64,000 nt of DNA, from NCBI GenBank assembly GCA_032622095.1, contig CP136069.1:167952394-168016393 (forward strand). Direction: 5' to 3'. A program made the translations under genes and the position numbers. Source of the DNA: Siphonodentalium dalli (Eukaryota > Mollusca > Scaphopoda > Gadilida > Siphonodentaliidae). The notes below the pieces were generated by a model. That model worked only from the letters and a program-made list of their open reading frames with translations, ran no database searches and was not told where the DNA came from. Each line of letters opens with the position of its first letter. Positions within the stretch are counted from its first letter, which is position 1. Positions 1 through 11,562 of this stretch are shown piece after piece.

Positions 1-1666
1 ACTTTTCGAGATACAGCATCCCTATTTTTTCACAAAAGGGGAGATAACTCTGTAAATCAAGGGCGGACAATATCCAATATAGTCTATTGACCTAGAATTA
101 GTATAGGTCTATATACGTACGAAATTCCAGATCTCTATATATTGTACTTCCAGAGATATAAGAGTTACAAAATTGCTAAGAATAATAATAATAATAATAA
201 TAATAATATTGGAAAAAAATAATAAATTGAATAACAATATACTTCCATATTAAAATATGGAAGTATAATAAGGGAATCGCGCGAAATTGATTGGTATGTC
301 GATATTATGGTTTATTGACATTTCTGTGTTCAGTTTGAACGTTCTGGTGTGACCTCCACCAATGCCTCGAAATTTGGTGACGTGGATAGAAAAGTCGCCA
401 TATCTCGGCCAATTTTTGAGATATCTTGCTAATTTTTGCGTCATTGTGTTCGTATTTGATGCCCCTATAATATTTACCAGGGTTTTGGTGAGGTATTATG
501 GCGATATTTTATAATGTAGGCCAATATGTATGTTGTTCTATTCATACTTTTCGAATATCTCTCGCCTCTATCGACATAATACGGCAAGTAGGTAATCGTT
601 TAGAAGTACTAGAAATTCCCCATCGAATGACACCAAACACGTGACGATTGGTTGAAGGAATTTAAATTCATAGTGCATTTTCTGTAAACTTGAAAAAAAG
701 GAAGTGGCCACAATTTCTACATTTCTCAACCGATTCATAAAATTCACTCATAATGACACTCAGTACATCTTATAGATACTTCACAACAATTTTAGTTCAA
801 ATCAGCGACCAAAAACAATTGACAAATTTTGACCCCCTCCCTAGTGCGGACAAATTTCATTGGACCTTGGTCAAAATTTCACCATTTCATCTTCTCTCTA
901 TAGATAAGACGCTCACATAAACCAAATCCAGTTTATATGCGTCGTCTAGGAGGAGATAGAGTCAAAAGCACTTTCTCCTCAATTGATGTATGAATACAAT
1001 GTTCGATGGTCTGTAACTTGGACATTTCTCAACCGATTTACAAAATTCTTTCAGGAGGATCATTGGTACGTCCTATAGATACACGACAGTAAAAATAGTT
1101 GAAATCATCGCAAAAAAAAAATTGCGAAAATTTTGCCCCCACCCAAACCCCAAAAATATAAGTCCGTCCCTGTTCAAAACTTTTTTTCGTATCAAGTTGC
1201 TAATGATTAACTGCATAGAAGATTTCAAATCTGGATACCTTGCATGCCATAGCCAGACACAGGATATGAAATAAATCGAGTTTTGCGAACCATGGGCGAC
1301 AACTCTGTGGCGAAAGCGCGGACATAAATTGTAATGCATTCACCCAATAGGGCATAATGAGGTGCACATATGGTCCATATTTGGAGTCTCTGCTGCTCAT
1401 ACTTTTCGAGATACAGCATCCCTATTTTTTCACAAAAGGGGAGATAACTCTGTAAATCAAGGGCGGACAATATCCAATATAGTCTATTGACCTAGAATTA
1501 GTATAGGTCTATATACGTACGAAATTCCAGATCTCTATATATTGTACTTCCAGAGATATAAGAGTTACAAAATTGCTAAGAATAATAATAATAATAATAA
1601 TAATAATATTGGAAAAAAATAATAAATTGAATAACAATATACTTCCATATTAAAATATGGAAGTAT
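1..1666 (-). repeat. A-type satellite, right-hand end of an array
   Basis: About 1.2 monomers of the ~1.4-kb satellite in the A subfamily, truncated at the window start. A-diagnostic bases are GAGATACAGCATCCCT, TCCAATATAG, CAAAATTGCTAAG, CCACCAATGCC, GATGCCCC, TATTATGGC, GACACCAA, TTTTAGTTC and GAAGATTTC. The microsatellite has 9 AAT. The block ends with the terminal palindrome at 1639-1666, followed directly by (AAT)5 and B-type sequence, which is not how an ordinary monomer continues (palindrome, AATAA, GGGAATCGCG). The block is therefore read as the right end of a larger element whose left end lies outside the window. Three overlapping minus-strand ORFs of 66-88 codons fall in each monomer and are not considered coding. 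Confidence 0.85.
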
Positions 1667-1681
1667 AATAATAATAATAAT
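1639..1681 (-). other. Element-end palindrome and (AAT)5: A-to-B junction 1
   Basis: Perfect palindrome at 1639-1666 with arms ATACTTCCATATT and AATATGGAAGTAT and a 2-nt centre. It is followed by (AAT)5 at 1667-1681 and then by B-type ATTGGAAAAAAATAAAAAATT. The result is two consecutive copies of the ~71-bp ATTGG-to-palindrome segment, the first A-type (AATAATAAATTG) and the second B-type (AAAAATTG). This looks like an element terminus abutting the microsatellite of a B monomer and matches the right ends of the insertions ending at 46645 and 60784. Confidence 0.7.
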
Positions 1682-3054
1682 ATTGGAAAAAAATAAAAAA
1701 TTGAATAACAATATACTTCCATATTAAAATATGGAAGTATAATAAGGGAATCGCGCGAAATTGATTGGTATGTCGATATTATGGTTTATTGACATTTCTG
1801 TGTTCAGTTTGAACGTTCTGGTGTGACCTCCACCCATGCCTCGAAATTTGGTGACGTGGATAGAAAAGTCGCCATATCTCGGCCAATTTTTGAGATATCT
1901 TGCTAATTTTTGCGTCATTGTGTTCGTATTTGATGTCCCTATAATATTTACCAGGGTTTTGGTGAGGTATTGTGCCGATATTTTATAATGTAGGCCAATA
2001 TGTATGTTGTTCTGTTCATACTTTTCGAATATCTCTCGCCTCTATCGACATAATACGGCAAGTAGGTAATCGTTTAGAAGTACTAGAAATTCCCCATCGA
2101 ATGACATCAAACACGTGACGATTGGTTGAAGGAATTTAAATTCATAGTGCATTTTCTGTAAACTTGAAAAAAAGGAAGTGGCCACAATTTCTACATTTCT
2201 CAACCGATTCATAAAATTCACTCATAATGACACTCAGTACATCTTATAGATACTTCACAACAATTTTGGTTCAAATCAGCGACCAAAAACAATTGACAAA
2301 TTTTGACCCCCTCCCTAGTGCGGACAAATTTCATTGGACCTTGGTCAAAATTTCACCATTTCATCTTCTCTCTATAGATAAGACGCTCACATAAACCAAA
2401 TCCAGTTTATATGCGTCGTCTAGGAGGAGATAGAGTCAAAAGCACTTTCTCCTCAATTGATGTATGAATACAATGTTCGATGGTCTGTAACTTGGACATT
2501 TCTCAACCGATTTACAAAATTCTTTCAGGAGGATCATTGGTACGTCCTATAGATACACGACAGTAAAAATAGTTGAAATCATCGCAAAAAAAAAAATGCG
2601 AAAATTTTGCCCCCACCCCAAACCCCAAAAATATAAGTCCGTCCCTGTTCAAAACTTTTTTTCGTATCAAGTTGCTAATGATTAACTGCATAGAAGATCT
2701 CAAATCTGGATACCTTGCATGCCATAGCCAGACACAGGATATGAAATAAATCGAGTTTTGCGAACCATGGGCGACAACTCTGTGGCGAAAGCGCGGACAT
2801 AAATTGTAATGCATTCATCCAATAGGGCATAATGAGGTGTACATATGGTCCATATTTGGAGTCTCTGCTGCTCATACTTTTCGAGATCTAGCATCCCCAT
2901 TTTTTCACAAAAGGGGAGATAACTCTGTAAATCAAGGGCGGACAATATCCTATATAGTCTATTGACCTAGAATTAGTATAGGTCTATATACGTACGAAAT
3001 TCCAGATCTCTATATATTGTACTTCCAGAGATATAAGAGTTACAAATTTGCTAA

Positions 3055-3086
<32 letters not shown>

Positions 3087-3671
3087 TTGGAAAAAAATAA
3101 AAAATTGAATAACAATATACTTCCATATTAAAATATGGAAGTATAATAAGGGAATCGCGCGAAATTGATTGGTATGTCGATATTATGGTTTATTGACATT
3201 TCTGTGTTCAGTTTGAACGTTCTGGTGTGACCTCCACCCATGCCTCGAAATTTGGTGACGTGGATAGAAAAGTCGCCATATCTCGGCCAATTTTTGAGAT
3301 ATCTTGCTAATTTTTGCGTCATTGTGTTCGTATTTGATGTCCCTATAATATTTACCAGGGTTTTGGTGAGGTATTGTGCCGATATTTTATAATGTAGGCC
3401 AATATGTATGTTGTTCTGTTCATACTTTTCGAATATCTCTCGCCTCTATCGACATAATACGGCAAGTAGGTAATCGTTTAGAAGTACTAGAAATTCCCCA
3501 TCGAATGACATCAAACACGTGACGATTGGTTGAAGGAATTTAAATTCATAGTGCATTTTCTGTAAACTTGAAAAAAAGGAAGTGGCCACAATTTCTACAT
3601 TTCTCAACCGATTCATAAATTCACTCATAATGACACTCAGTACATCTTATAGATACTTCACAACAATTTTG
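1667..3671 (-). repeat. B-type satellite, block 0
   Basis: About 1.4 B-type monomers. B-diagnostic bases run continuously from the junction: CACCCATGCC, GATGTCCC, TATTGTGCC, GTTCTGTTC, GACATCAA, TTTTGGTTC, GAAGATCTC, CATTCATCC, GAGGTGTAC, GAGATCTAGCATCCCC and CAAATTTGCTAAG. The last B-diagnostic base is at about 3671. The copy has small private differences from the main B consensus near 2594-2625 (an altered A-run and one extra C). No gene is supported. Confidence 0.85.
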
Positions 3672-4100
3672 GTTCAAATCAGCGACCAAAAACAATTGAC
3701 AAATTTTGACCCCCTCCCTAGTGCGGACAAATTTCATTGGACCTTGGTCAAAATTTCACCATTTCATCTTCTCTCTATAGATAAGACGCTCACATAAACC
3801 AAATCCAGTTTATATGCGTCGTCTAGGAGGAGATAGAGTCAAAAGCACTTTCTCCTCAATTGATGTATGAATACAATGTTCGATGGTCTGTAACTTGGAC
3901 ATTTCTCAACCGATTTACAAAATTCTTTCAGGAGGATCATTGGTACGTCCTATAGATACACGACAGTAAAAATAGTTGAAATCATCGCAAAAAAAAAATT
4001 GCGAAAATTTTGCCCCCACCCAAACCCCAAAATATAAGTCCGTCCCTGTTCAAAACTTTTTTTCGTATCAAGTTGCTAATGATTAACTGCATAGAAGATT
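3671..4100. other. B-to-A subfamily switch inside a monomer
   Basis: Sequence is B-type up to TTTTGGTTC (about 3671) and A-type from GAAGATTTC (about 4100). No diagnostic site lies between, so the breakpoint is somewhere in this interval. Unlike the A-to-B changes, this one is not at the palindrome/(AAT)n boundary. It is what unequal crossover or gene conversion between A and B monomers would leave. Two single-base losses relative to consensus also fall near here, at about 3618 and 4029. Confidence 0.75.
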
Positions 4101-7100
4101 TCAAATCTGGATACCTTGCATGCCATAGCCAGACACAGGATATGAAATAAATCGAGTTTTGCGAACCATGGGCGACAACTCTGTGGCGAAAGCGCGGACA
4201 TAAATTGTAATGCATTCACCAATAGGGCATAATGAGGTGCACATATGGTCCATATTTGGAGTCTCTGCTGCTCATACTTTTCGAGATACAGCATCCCTAT
4301 TTTTTCACAAAAGGGGAGATAACTCTGTAAATCAAGGGCGGACAATATCCAATATAGTCTATTGACCTAGAATTAGTATAGGTCTATATACGTACGAAAT
4401 TCCAGATCTCTATATATTGTACTTCCAGAGATATAAGAGTTACAAAATTGCTAAGAATAATAATAATAATAATAATAATAATATTGGAAAAAATAATAAA
4501 TTGAATAACAATATACTTCCATATTAAAATATGGAAGTATAATAAGGAATCGCGCGAAATTGATTGGTATGTCGATATTATGGTTTATTGACATTTCTGT
4601 GTTCAGTTTGAACGTTCTGGTGTGACCTCCACCAATGCCTCGAAATTTGGTGACGTGGATAGAAAAGTCGCCATATCTCGGCCAATTTTTGAGATATCTT
4701 GCTAATTTTTGCGTCATTGTGTTCGTATTTGATGCCCCTATAATATTTACCAGGGTTTTGGTGAGGTATTATGGCGATATTTTATAATGTAGGCCAATAT
4801 GTATGTTGTTCTATTCATACTTTTCGAATATCTCTCGCCTCTATCGACATAATACGGCAAGTAGGTAATCGTTTAGAAGTACTAGAAATTCCCCATCGAA
4901 TGACACCAAACACGTGACGATTGGTTGAAGGAATTTAAATTCATAGTGCATTTTCTGTAAACTTGAAAAAAAGGAAGTGGCCACAATTTCTACATTTCTC
5001 ACCGATTCATAAAATTCACTCATAATGACACTCAGTACATCTTATAGATACTTCACAACAATTTTAGTTCAAATCAGCGACCAAAAACAATTGACAAATT
5101 TTGACCCCCTCCCTAGTGCGGACAAATTTCATTGGACCTTGGTCAAAATTTCACCATTTCATCTTCTCTCTATAGATAAGACGCTCACATAAACCAAATC
5201 CAGTTTATATGCGTCGTCTAGGAGGAGATAGAGTCAAAAGCACTTTCTCCTCAATTGATGTATGAATACAATGTTCGATGGTCTGTAACTTGGACATTTC
5301 TCAACCGATTTACAAAATTCTTTCAGGAGGATCATTGGTACGTCCTATAGATACACGACAGTAAAAATAGTTGAAATCATCGCAAAAAAAAAATTGCGAA
5401 AATTTTGCCCCCACCCAAACCCCAAAAATATAAGTCCGTCCCTGTTCAAAACTTTTTTTCGTATCAAGTTGCTAATGATTAACTGCATAGAAGATTTCAA
5501 ATCTGGATACCTTGCATGCCATAGCCAGACACAGGATATGAAATAAATCGAGTTTTGCGAACCATGGGCGACAACTCTGTGGCGAAAGCGCGGACATAAA
5601 TTGTAATGCATTCACCCAATAGGGCATAATGAGGTGCACATATGGTCCATATTTGGAGTCTCTGCTGCTCATACTTTTCGAGATACAGCATCCCTATTTT
5701 TTCACAAAAGGGGAGATAACTCTGTAAATCAAGGGCGGACAATATCCAATATAGTCTATTGACCTAGAATTAGTATAGGTCTATATACGTACGAAATTCC
5801 AGATCTCTATATATTGTACTTCCAGAGATATAAGAGTTACAAAATTGCTAAGAATAATAATAATAATAATAATAATAATATTGGAAAAAAATAATAAATT
5901 GAATAACAATATACTTCCATATTAAAATATGGAAGTATAATAAGGGAATCGCGCGAAATTGATTGGTATGTCGATATTATGGTTTATTGACATTTCTGTG
6001 TTCAGTTTGAACGTTCTGGTGTGACCTCCACCAATGCCTCGAAATTTGGTGACGTGGATAGAAAAGTCGCCATATCTCGGCCAATTTTTGAGATATCTTG
6101 CTAATTTTTGCGTCATTGTGTTCGTATTTGATGCCCCTATAATATTTACCAGGGTTTTGGTGAGGTATTATGGCGATATTTTATAATGTAGGCCAATATG
6201 TATGTTGTTCTATTCATACTTTTCGAATATCTCTCGCCTCTATCGACATAATACGGCAAGTAGGTAATCGTTTAGAAGTACTAGAAATTCCCCATCGAAT
6301 GACACCAAACACGTGACGATTGGTTGAAGGAATTTAAATTCATAGTGCATTTTCTGTAAACTTGAAAAAAGGAAGTGGCCACAATTTCTACATTTCTCAA
6401 CCGATTCATAAAATTCACTCATAATGACACTCAGTACATCTTATAGATACTTCACAACAATTTTAGTTCAAATCAGCGACCAAAAACAATTGACAAATTT
6501 TGACCCCCTCCCTAGTGCGGACAAATTTCATTGGACCTTGGTCAAAATTTCACCATTTCATCTTCTCTCTATAGATAAGACGCTCACATAACCAAATCCA
6601 GTTTATATGCGTCGTCTAGGAGGAGATAGAGTCAAAAGCACTTTCTCCTCAATTGATGTATGAATACAATGTTCGATGGTCTGTAACTTGGACATTTCTC
6701 AACCGATTTACAAAATTTCTTTCAGGAGGATCATTGGTACGTCCTATAGATACACGACAGTAAAATAGTTGAAATCATCGCAAAAAAAAAATTGCGAAAT
6801 TTTGCCCCCACCCAAACCCCAAAAATATAAGTCCGTCCCTGTTCAAAACTTTTTTTCGTATCAAGTTGCTAATGATTAACTGCATAGAAGATTTCAAATC
6901 TGGATACCTTGCATGCCATAGCCAGACACAGGATATGAAATAAATCGAGTTTTGCGAACCATGGGCGACAACTCTGTGGCGAAAGCGCGGACATAAATTG
7001 TAATGCATTCACCCAATAGGGCATAATGAGGTGCACATATGGTCCATATTTGGAGTCTCTGCTGCTCATACTTTTCGAGATACAGCATCCCTATTTTTTC

Positions 7101-7334
7101 ACAAAAGGGGAGATAACTCTGTAAATCAAGGGCGGACAATATCCAATATAGTCTATTGACCTAGAATTAGTATAGGTCTATATACGTACGAAATTCCAGA
7201 TCTCTATATATTGTACTTCCAGAGATATAAGAGTTACAAAATTGCTAAGAATAATAATAATAATAATAATAATAATATTGGAAAAAAATAATAAATTGAA
7301 TAACAATATACTTCCATATTAAATATGGAAGTAT
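4100..7334 (-). repeat. A-type satellite, second block, rich in 1-nt indels
   Basis: About 2.3 A-type monomers with the same diagnostic bases as the block at the window start. It ends in a palindrome (7308-7334) that has lost one central A. It carries many isolated one-base differences from the other A copy, mostly in homopolymers: a missing C near 4218, A near 4490, G near 4546, A near 5001, A near 6367, A near 6591, an extra T near 6717, and missing A near 6764 and 6798. These indels break or extend the short minus-strand ORFs, which supports those ORFs being non-coding. Confidence 0.8.
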
Positions 7335-7349
7335 AATAATAATAATAAT
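7308..7349 (-). other. Element-end palindrome and (AAT)5: A-to-B junction 2
   Basis: Same arrangement as the junction at 1639-1681: A-type tail, palindrome with one central A missing (27 bp), (AAT)5, then B-type ATTGGAAAAAAATAAAA. It sits 5669 bp after junction 1, close to four monomers. It is therefore best read as a duplicate of the same junction made by unequal exchange, not as an independent insertion. Confidence 0.7.
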
Positions 7350-8724
7350 ATTGGAAAAAAATAAAAATTGAATAACAATATACTTCCATATTAAAATATG
7401 GAAGTATAATAAGGGAATCGCGCGAAATTGATTGGTATGTCGATATTATGGTTTATTGACATTTCTGTGTTCAGTTTGAACGTTCTGGTGTGACCTCCAC
7501 CCATGCCTCGAAATTTGGTGACGTGGATAGAAAAGTCGCCATATCTCGGCCAATTTTTGAGATATCTTGCTAATTTTTGCGTCATTGTGTTCGTATTTGA
7601 TGTCCCTATAATATTTACCAGGGTTTTGGTGAGGTATTGTGCCGATATTTTATAATGTAGGCCAATATGTATGTTGTTCTGTTCATACTTTTCGAATATC
7701 TCTCGCCTCTATCGACATAATACGGCAAGTAGGTAATCGTTTAGAAGTACTAGAAATTCCCCATCGAATGACATCAAACACGTGACGATTGGTTGAAGGA
7801 ATTTAAATTCATAGTGCATTTTCTGTAAACTTGAAAAAAAGGAAGTGGCCACAATTTCTACATTTCTCAACCGATTCATAAAATTCACTCATAATGACAC
7901 TCAGTACATCTTATAGATACTTCACAACAATTTGGTTCAAATCAGCGACCAAAAACAATTGACAAATTTTGACCCCCTCCCTAGTGCGGACAAATTTCAT
8001 TGGACCTTGGTCAAAATTTCACCATTTCATCTTCTCTCTATAGATAAGACGCTCACATAAACCAAATCCAGTTTATATGCGTCGTCTAGGAGGAGATAGA
8101 GTCAAAAGCACTTTCTCCTCAATTGATGTATGAATACAATGTTCGATGGTCTGTAACTTGGACATTTCTCAACCGATTTACAAAATTCTTTCAGGAGGAT
8201 CATTGGTACGTCCTATAGATACACGACAGTAAAAATAGTTGAAATCATCGCAAAAAAAAAATTGCGAAAATTTTGCCCCCACCCAAACCCCAAAAATATA
8301 AGTCCGTCCCTGTTCAAAACTTTTTTTCGTATCAAGTTGCTAATGATTAACTGCATAGAAGATCTCAAATCTGGATACCTTGCATGCCATAGCCAGACAC
8401 AGGATATGAAATAAATCGAGTTTTGCTTTGCGAACCATGGGCGACAACTCTGTGGCGAAAGCGCGGACATAAATTGTAATGCATTCATCCAATAGGGCAT
8501 AATGAGGTGTACATATGGTCCATATTTGGAGTCTCTGCTGCTCATACTTTTCGAGATCTAGCATCCCCATTTTTTCACAAAAGGGGAGATAACTCTGTAA
8601 ATCAAGGGCGGACAATATCCTATATAGTCTATTGACCTAGAATTAGTATAGGTCTATATACGTACGAAATTCCAGATCTCTATATATTGTACTTCCAGAG
8701 ATATAAGAGTTACAAATTTGCTAA

Positions 8725-8756
<32 letters not shown>

Positions 8757-8786
8757 TTGGAAAAAAATAAAAAATTGAATAACAAT

Positions 8787-8814
8787 ATACTTCCATATTA
8801 AAATATGGAAGTAT
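8787..8814. repeat. Terminal palindrome of the satellite monomer
   Basis: Perfect inverted repeat with 13-nt arms ATACTTCCATATT and AATATGGAAGTAT separated by AA. It is present in every monomer of all three subfamilies (one copy at 7308 has lost a base). It precedes AATAAGGGAATCGCG inside arrays and (AAT)n at array ends, so it is the likely terminus of the ancestral element. It could extrude as a cruciform or form an RNA hairpin; function is not shown. Confidence 0.9.
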
Positions 8815-9268
8815 AATAAGGGAATCGCGCGAAATTGATTGGTATGTCGATATTATGGTTTATTGACATTTCTGTGTTCAGTTTGAACGTTCTGGTGTGA
8901 CCTCCACCCATGCCTCGAAATTTGGTGACGTGGATAGAAAAGTCGCCATATCTCGGCCAATTTTTGAGATATCTTGCTAATTTTTGCGTCATTGTGTTCG
9001 TATTTGATGTCCCTATAATATTTACCAGGGTTTTGGTGAGGTATTGTGCCGATATTTTATAATGTAGGCCAATATGTATGTTGTTCTGTTCATACTTTTC
9101 GAATATCTCTCGCCTCTATCGACATAATACGGCAAGTAGGTAATCGTTTAGAAGTACTAGAAATTCCCCATCGAATGACATCAAACACGTGACGATTGGT
9201 TGAAGGAATTTAAATTCATAGTGCATTTTCTGTAAACTTGAAAAAAAGGAAGTGGCCACAATTTCTAC

Positions 9269-9390
9269 ATTTCTCAACCGATTCATAAAATTCACTCATA
9301 ATGACACTCAGTACATCTTATAGATACTTCACAACAATTTTGGTTCAAATCAGCGACCAAAAACAATTGACAAATTTTGACCCCCTCCCT
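9269..9390. repeat. Internal degenerate repeat, copy P
   Basis: Starts ATTTCTCAACCGATT and runs to a C-rich CCCCCTCCCT end. It is clearly related to 9572-9692, 303 bp downstream. Shared landmarks in the same order are TTTCTCAACCGATT, AAAATTC, TATAGATAC, AAATCA.CG, an A-run, ATTG and AAATTTTG.CCCCC. The pair is old because it is far more diverged than monomers are from each other. Confidence 0.75.
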
Positions 9391-9497
9391 AGTGCGGACA
9401 AATTTCATTGGACCTTGGTCAAAATTTCACCATTTCATCTTCTCTCTATAGATAAGACGCTCACATAAACCAAATCCAGTTTATATGCGTCGTCTAG

Positions 9498-9528
9498 GAG
9501 GAGATAGAGTCAAAAGCACTTTCTCCTC
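9498..9528. repeat. Stem-loop GAGGAGA / TCTCCTC
   Basis: Perfect 7-bp inverted repeat with a 17-nt loop, present in every monomer checked. The single-base variant at 53032 falls in the loop of one copy. No function is known. Confidence 0.7.
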
Positions 9529-9571
9529 AATTGATGTATGAATACAATGTTCGATGGTCTGTAACTTGGAC

Positions 9572-9692
9572 ATTTCTCAACCGATTTACAAAATTCTTTC
9601 AGGAGGATCATTGGTACGTCCTATAGATACACGACAGTAAAAATAGTTGAAATCATCGCAAAAAAAAAATTGCGAAAATTTTGCCCCCACCC
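9572..9692. repeat. Internal degenerate repeat, copy Q
   Basis: Diverged partner of 9269-9390 with the same order of landmarks, ending in GCCCCCACCC. It contains the inverted repeat TCGCAA / TTGCGA around a run of A at 9656-9675. Confidence 0.75.
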
Positions 9693-9841
9693 AAACCCCA
9701 AAAATATAAGTCCGTCCCTGTTCAAAACTTTTTTTCGTATCAAGTTGCTAATGATTAACTGCATAGAAGATCTCAAATCTGGATACCTTGCATGCCATAG
9801 CCAGACACAGGATATGAAATAAATCGAGTTTTGCGAACCAT

Positions 9842-10018
9842 GGGCGACAACTCTGTGGCGAAAGCGCGGACATAAATTGTAATGCATTCATCCAATAGGG
9901 CATAATGAGGTGTACATATGGTCCATATTTGGAGTCTCTGCTGCTCATACTTTTCGAGATCTAGCATCCCCATTTTTTCACAAAAGGGGAGATAACTCTG
10001 TAAATCAAGGGCGGACAA
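9842..10018. repeat. ~145-bp internal degenerate repeat pair
   Basis: GGGCGACAACTCTGT...GCGGACA at 9842-9873 recurs 145 bp later as GGGAGATAACTCTGT...GCGGACA at 9987-10018. The second copy also resembles the GCGATAACTCCGAAGG/GTCAAGGTCGGACG segment of element 2 (59100 and 60580 regions), which ties the satellite monomer to the core repeats of the inserted element. Confidence 0.65.
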
Positions 10019-10127
10019 TATCCTATATAGTCTATTGACCTAGAATTAGTATAGGTCTATATACGTACGAAATTCCAGATCTCTATATATTGTACTTCCA
10101 GAGATATAAGAGTTACAAATTTGCTAA

Positions 10128-10128
<1 letters not shown>

Positions 10129-10158
<30 letters not shown>
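10129..10158. repeat. (AAT)10 microsatellite of the monomer
   Basis: Ten perfect AAT units between CTAAG and ATTGG. The copy number is subfamily-specific: 10 in B, 9 in A, 7 in C, and 11 in one B copy at about 26.97 kb. This tract is where both large insertions sit. Confidence 0.95.
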
Positions 10159-10159
<1 letters not shown>

Positions 10160-11530
10160 TTGGAAAAAAATAAAAAATTGAATAACAATATACTTCCATA
10201 TTAAAATATGGAAGTATAATAAGGGAATCGCGCGAAATTGATTGGTATGTCGATATTATGGTTTATTGACATTTCTGTGTTCAGTTTGAACGTTCTGGTG
10301 TGACCTCCACCCATGCCTCGAAATTTGGTGACGTGGATAGAAAAGTCGCCATATCTCGGCCAATTTTTGAGATATCTTGCTAATTTTTGCGTCATTGTGT
10401 TCGTATTTGATGTCCCTATAATATTTACCAGGGTTTTGGTGAGGTATTGTGCCGATATTTTATAATGTAGGCCAATATGTATGTTGTTCTGTTCATACTT
10501 TTCGAATATCTCTCGCCTCTATCGACATAATACGGCAAGTAGGTAATCGTTTAGAAGTACTAGAAATTCCCCATCGAATGACATCAAACACGTGACGATT
10601 GGTTGAAGGAATTTAAATTCATAGTGCATTTTCTGTAAACTTGAAAAAAAGGAAGTGGCCACAATTTCTACATTTCTCAACCGATTCATAAAATTCACTC
10701 ATAATGACACTCAGTACATCTTATAGATACTTCACAACAATTTTGGTTCAAATCAGCGACCAAAAACAATTGACAAATTTTGACCCCCTCCCTAGTGCGG
10801 ACAAATTTCATTGGACCTTGGTCAAAATTTCACCATTTCATCTTCTCTCTATAGATAAGACGCTCACATAAACCAAATCCAGTTTATATGCGTCGTCTAG
10901 GAGGAGATAGAGTCAAAAGCACTTTCTCCTCAATTGATGTATGAATACAATGTTCGATGGTCTGTAACTTGGACATTTCTCAACCGATTTACAAAATTCT
11001 TTCAGGAGGATCATTGGTACGTCCTATAGATACACGACAGTAAAAATAGTTGAAATCATCGCAAAAAAAAAATTGCGAAAATTTTGCCCCCACCCAAACC
11101 CCAAAAATATAAGTCCGTCCCTGTTCAAAACTTTTTTTCGTATCAAGTTGCTAATGATTAACTGCATAGAAGATCTCAAATCTGGATACCTTGCATGCCA
11201 TAGCCAGACACAGGATATGAAATAAATCGAGTTTTGCGAACCATGGGCGACAACTCTGTGGCGAAAGCGCGGACATAAATTGTAATGCATTCATCCAATA
11301 GGGCATAATGAGGTGTACATATGGTCCATATTTGGAGTCTCTGCTGCTCATACTTTTCGAGATCTAGCATCCCCATTTTTTCACAAAAGGGGAGATAACT
11401 CTGTAAATCAAGGGCGGACAATATCCTATATAGTCTATTGACCTAGAATTAGTATAGGTCTATATACGTACGAAATTCCAGATCTCTATATATTGTACTT
11501 CCAGAGATATAAGAGTTACAAATTTGCTAA

Positions 11531-11562
<32 letters not shown>

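Larger units (their letters stand above)
8815..10217 (-). repeat. Representative B monomer (1403 bp) and its parts
   Basis: One monomer taken from just after one palindrome to the end of the next. In plus-strand order it holds AATAA; the self-complementary TCGCGCGA at 8825-8832 (TCGCGTGA in C-type); a degenerate duplicated segment at 9269-9390 and 9572-9692; inverted repeats at 9498-9528 and 9656-9675; a second degenerate pair at 9842-9873 and 9987-10018; a GACCTA/TAGGTC inverted repeat at 10037-10057; (AAT)10 at 10129-10158; and the palindrome at 10190-10217. The monomer thus appears to be a higher-order unit grown from shorter repeats. Confidence 0.85.

Noticed and set aside
1073-1470. Conserved minus-strand ORFs of 64-88 codons in every monomer, some overlapping each other in different frames
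   Set aside because: They recur only because the DNA recurs. They overlap in several frames, have no recognisable domain, and are freely extended or broken by the indels at 3.6-8.4 kb and by the 4-bp deletion at 27864.
8787-8814. Recombinase site of the loxP kind, because of the two 13-bp inverted arms
   Set aside because: The centre is only 2 nt, the arm sequence differs, and no recombinase is present. A transposon-end palindrome explains it better.
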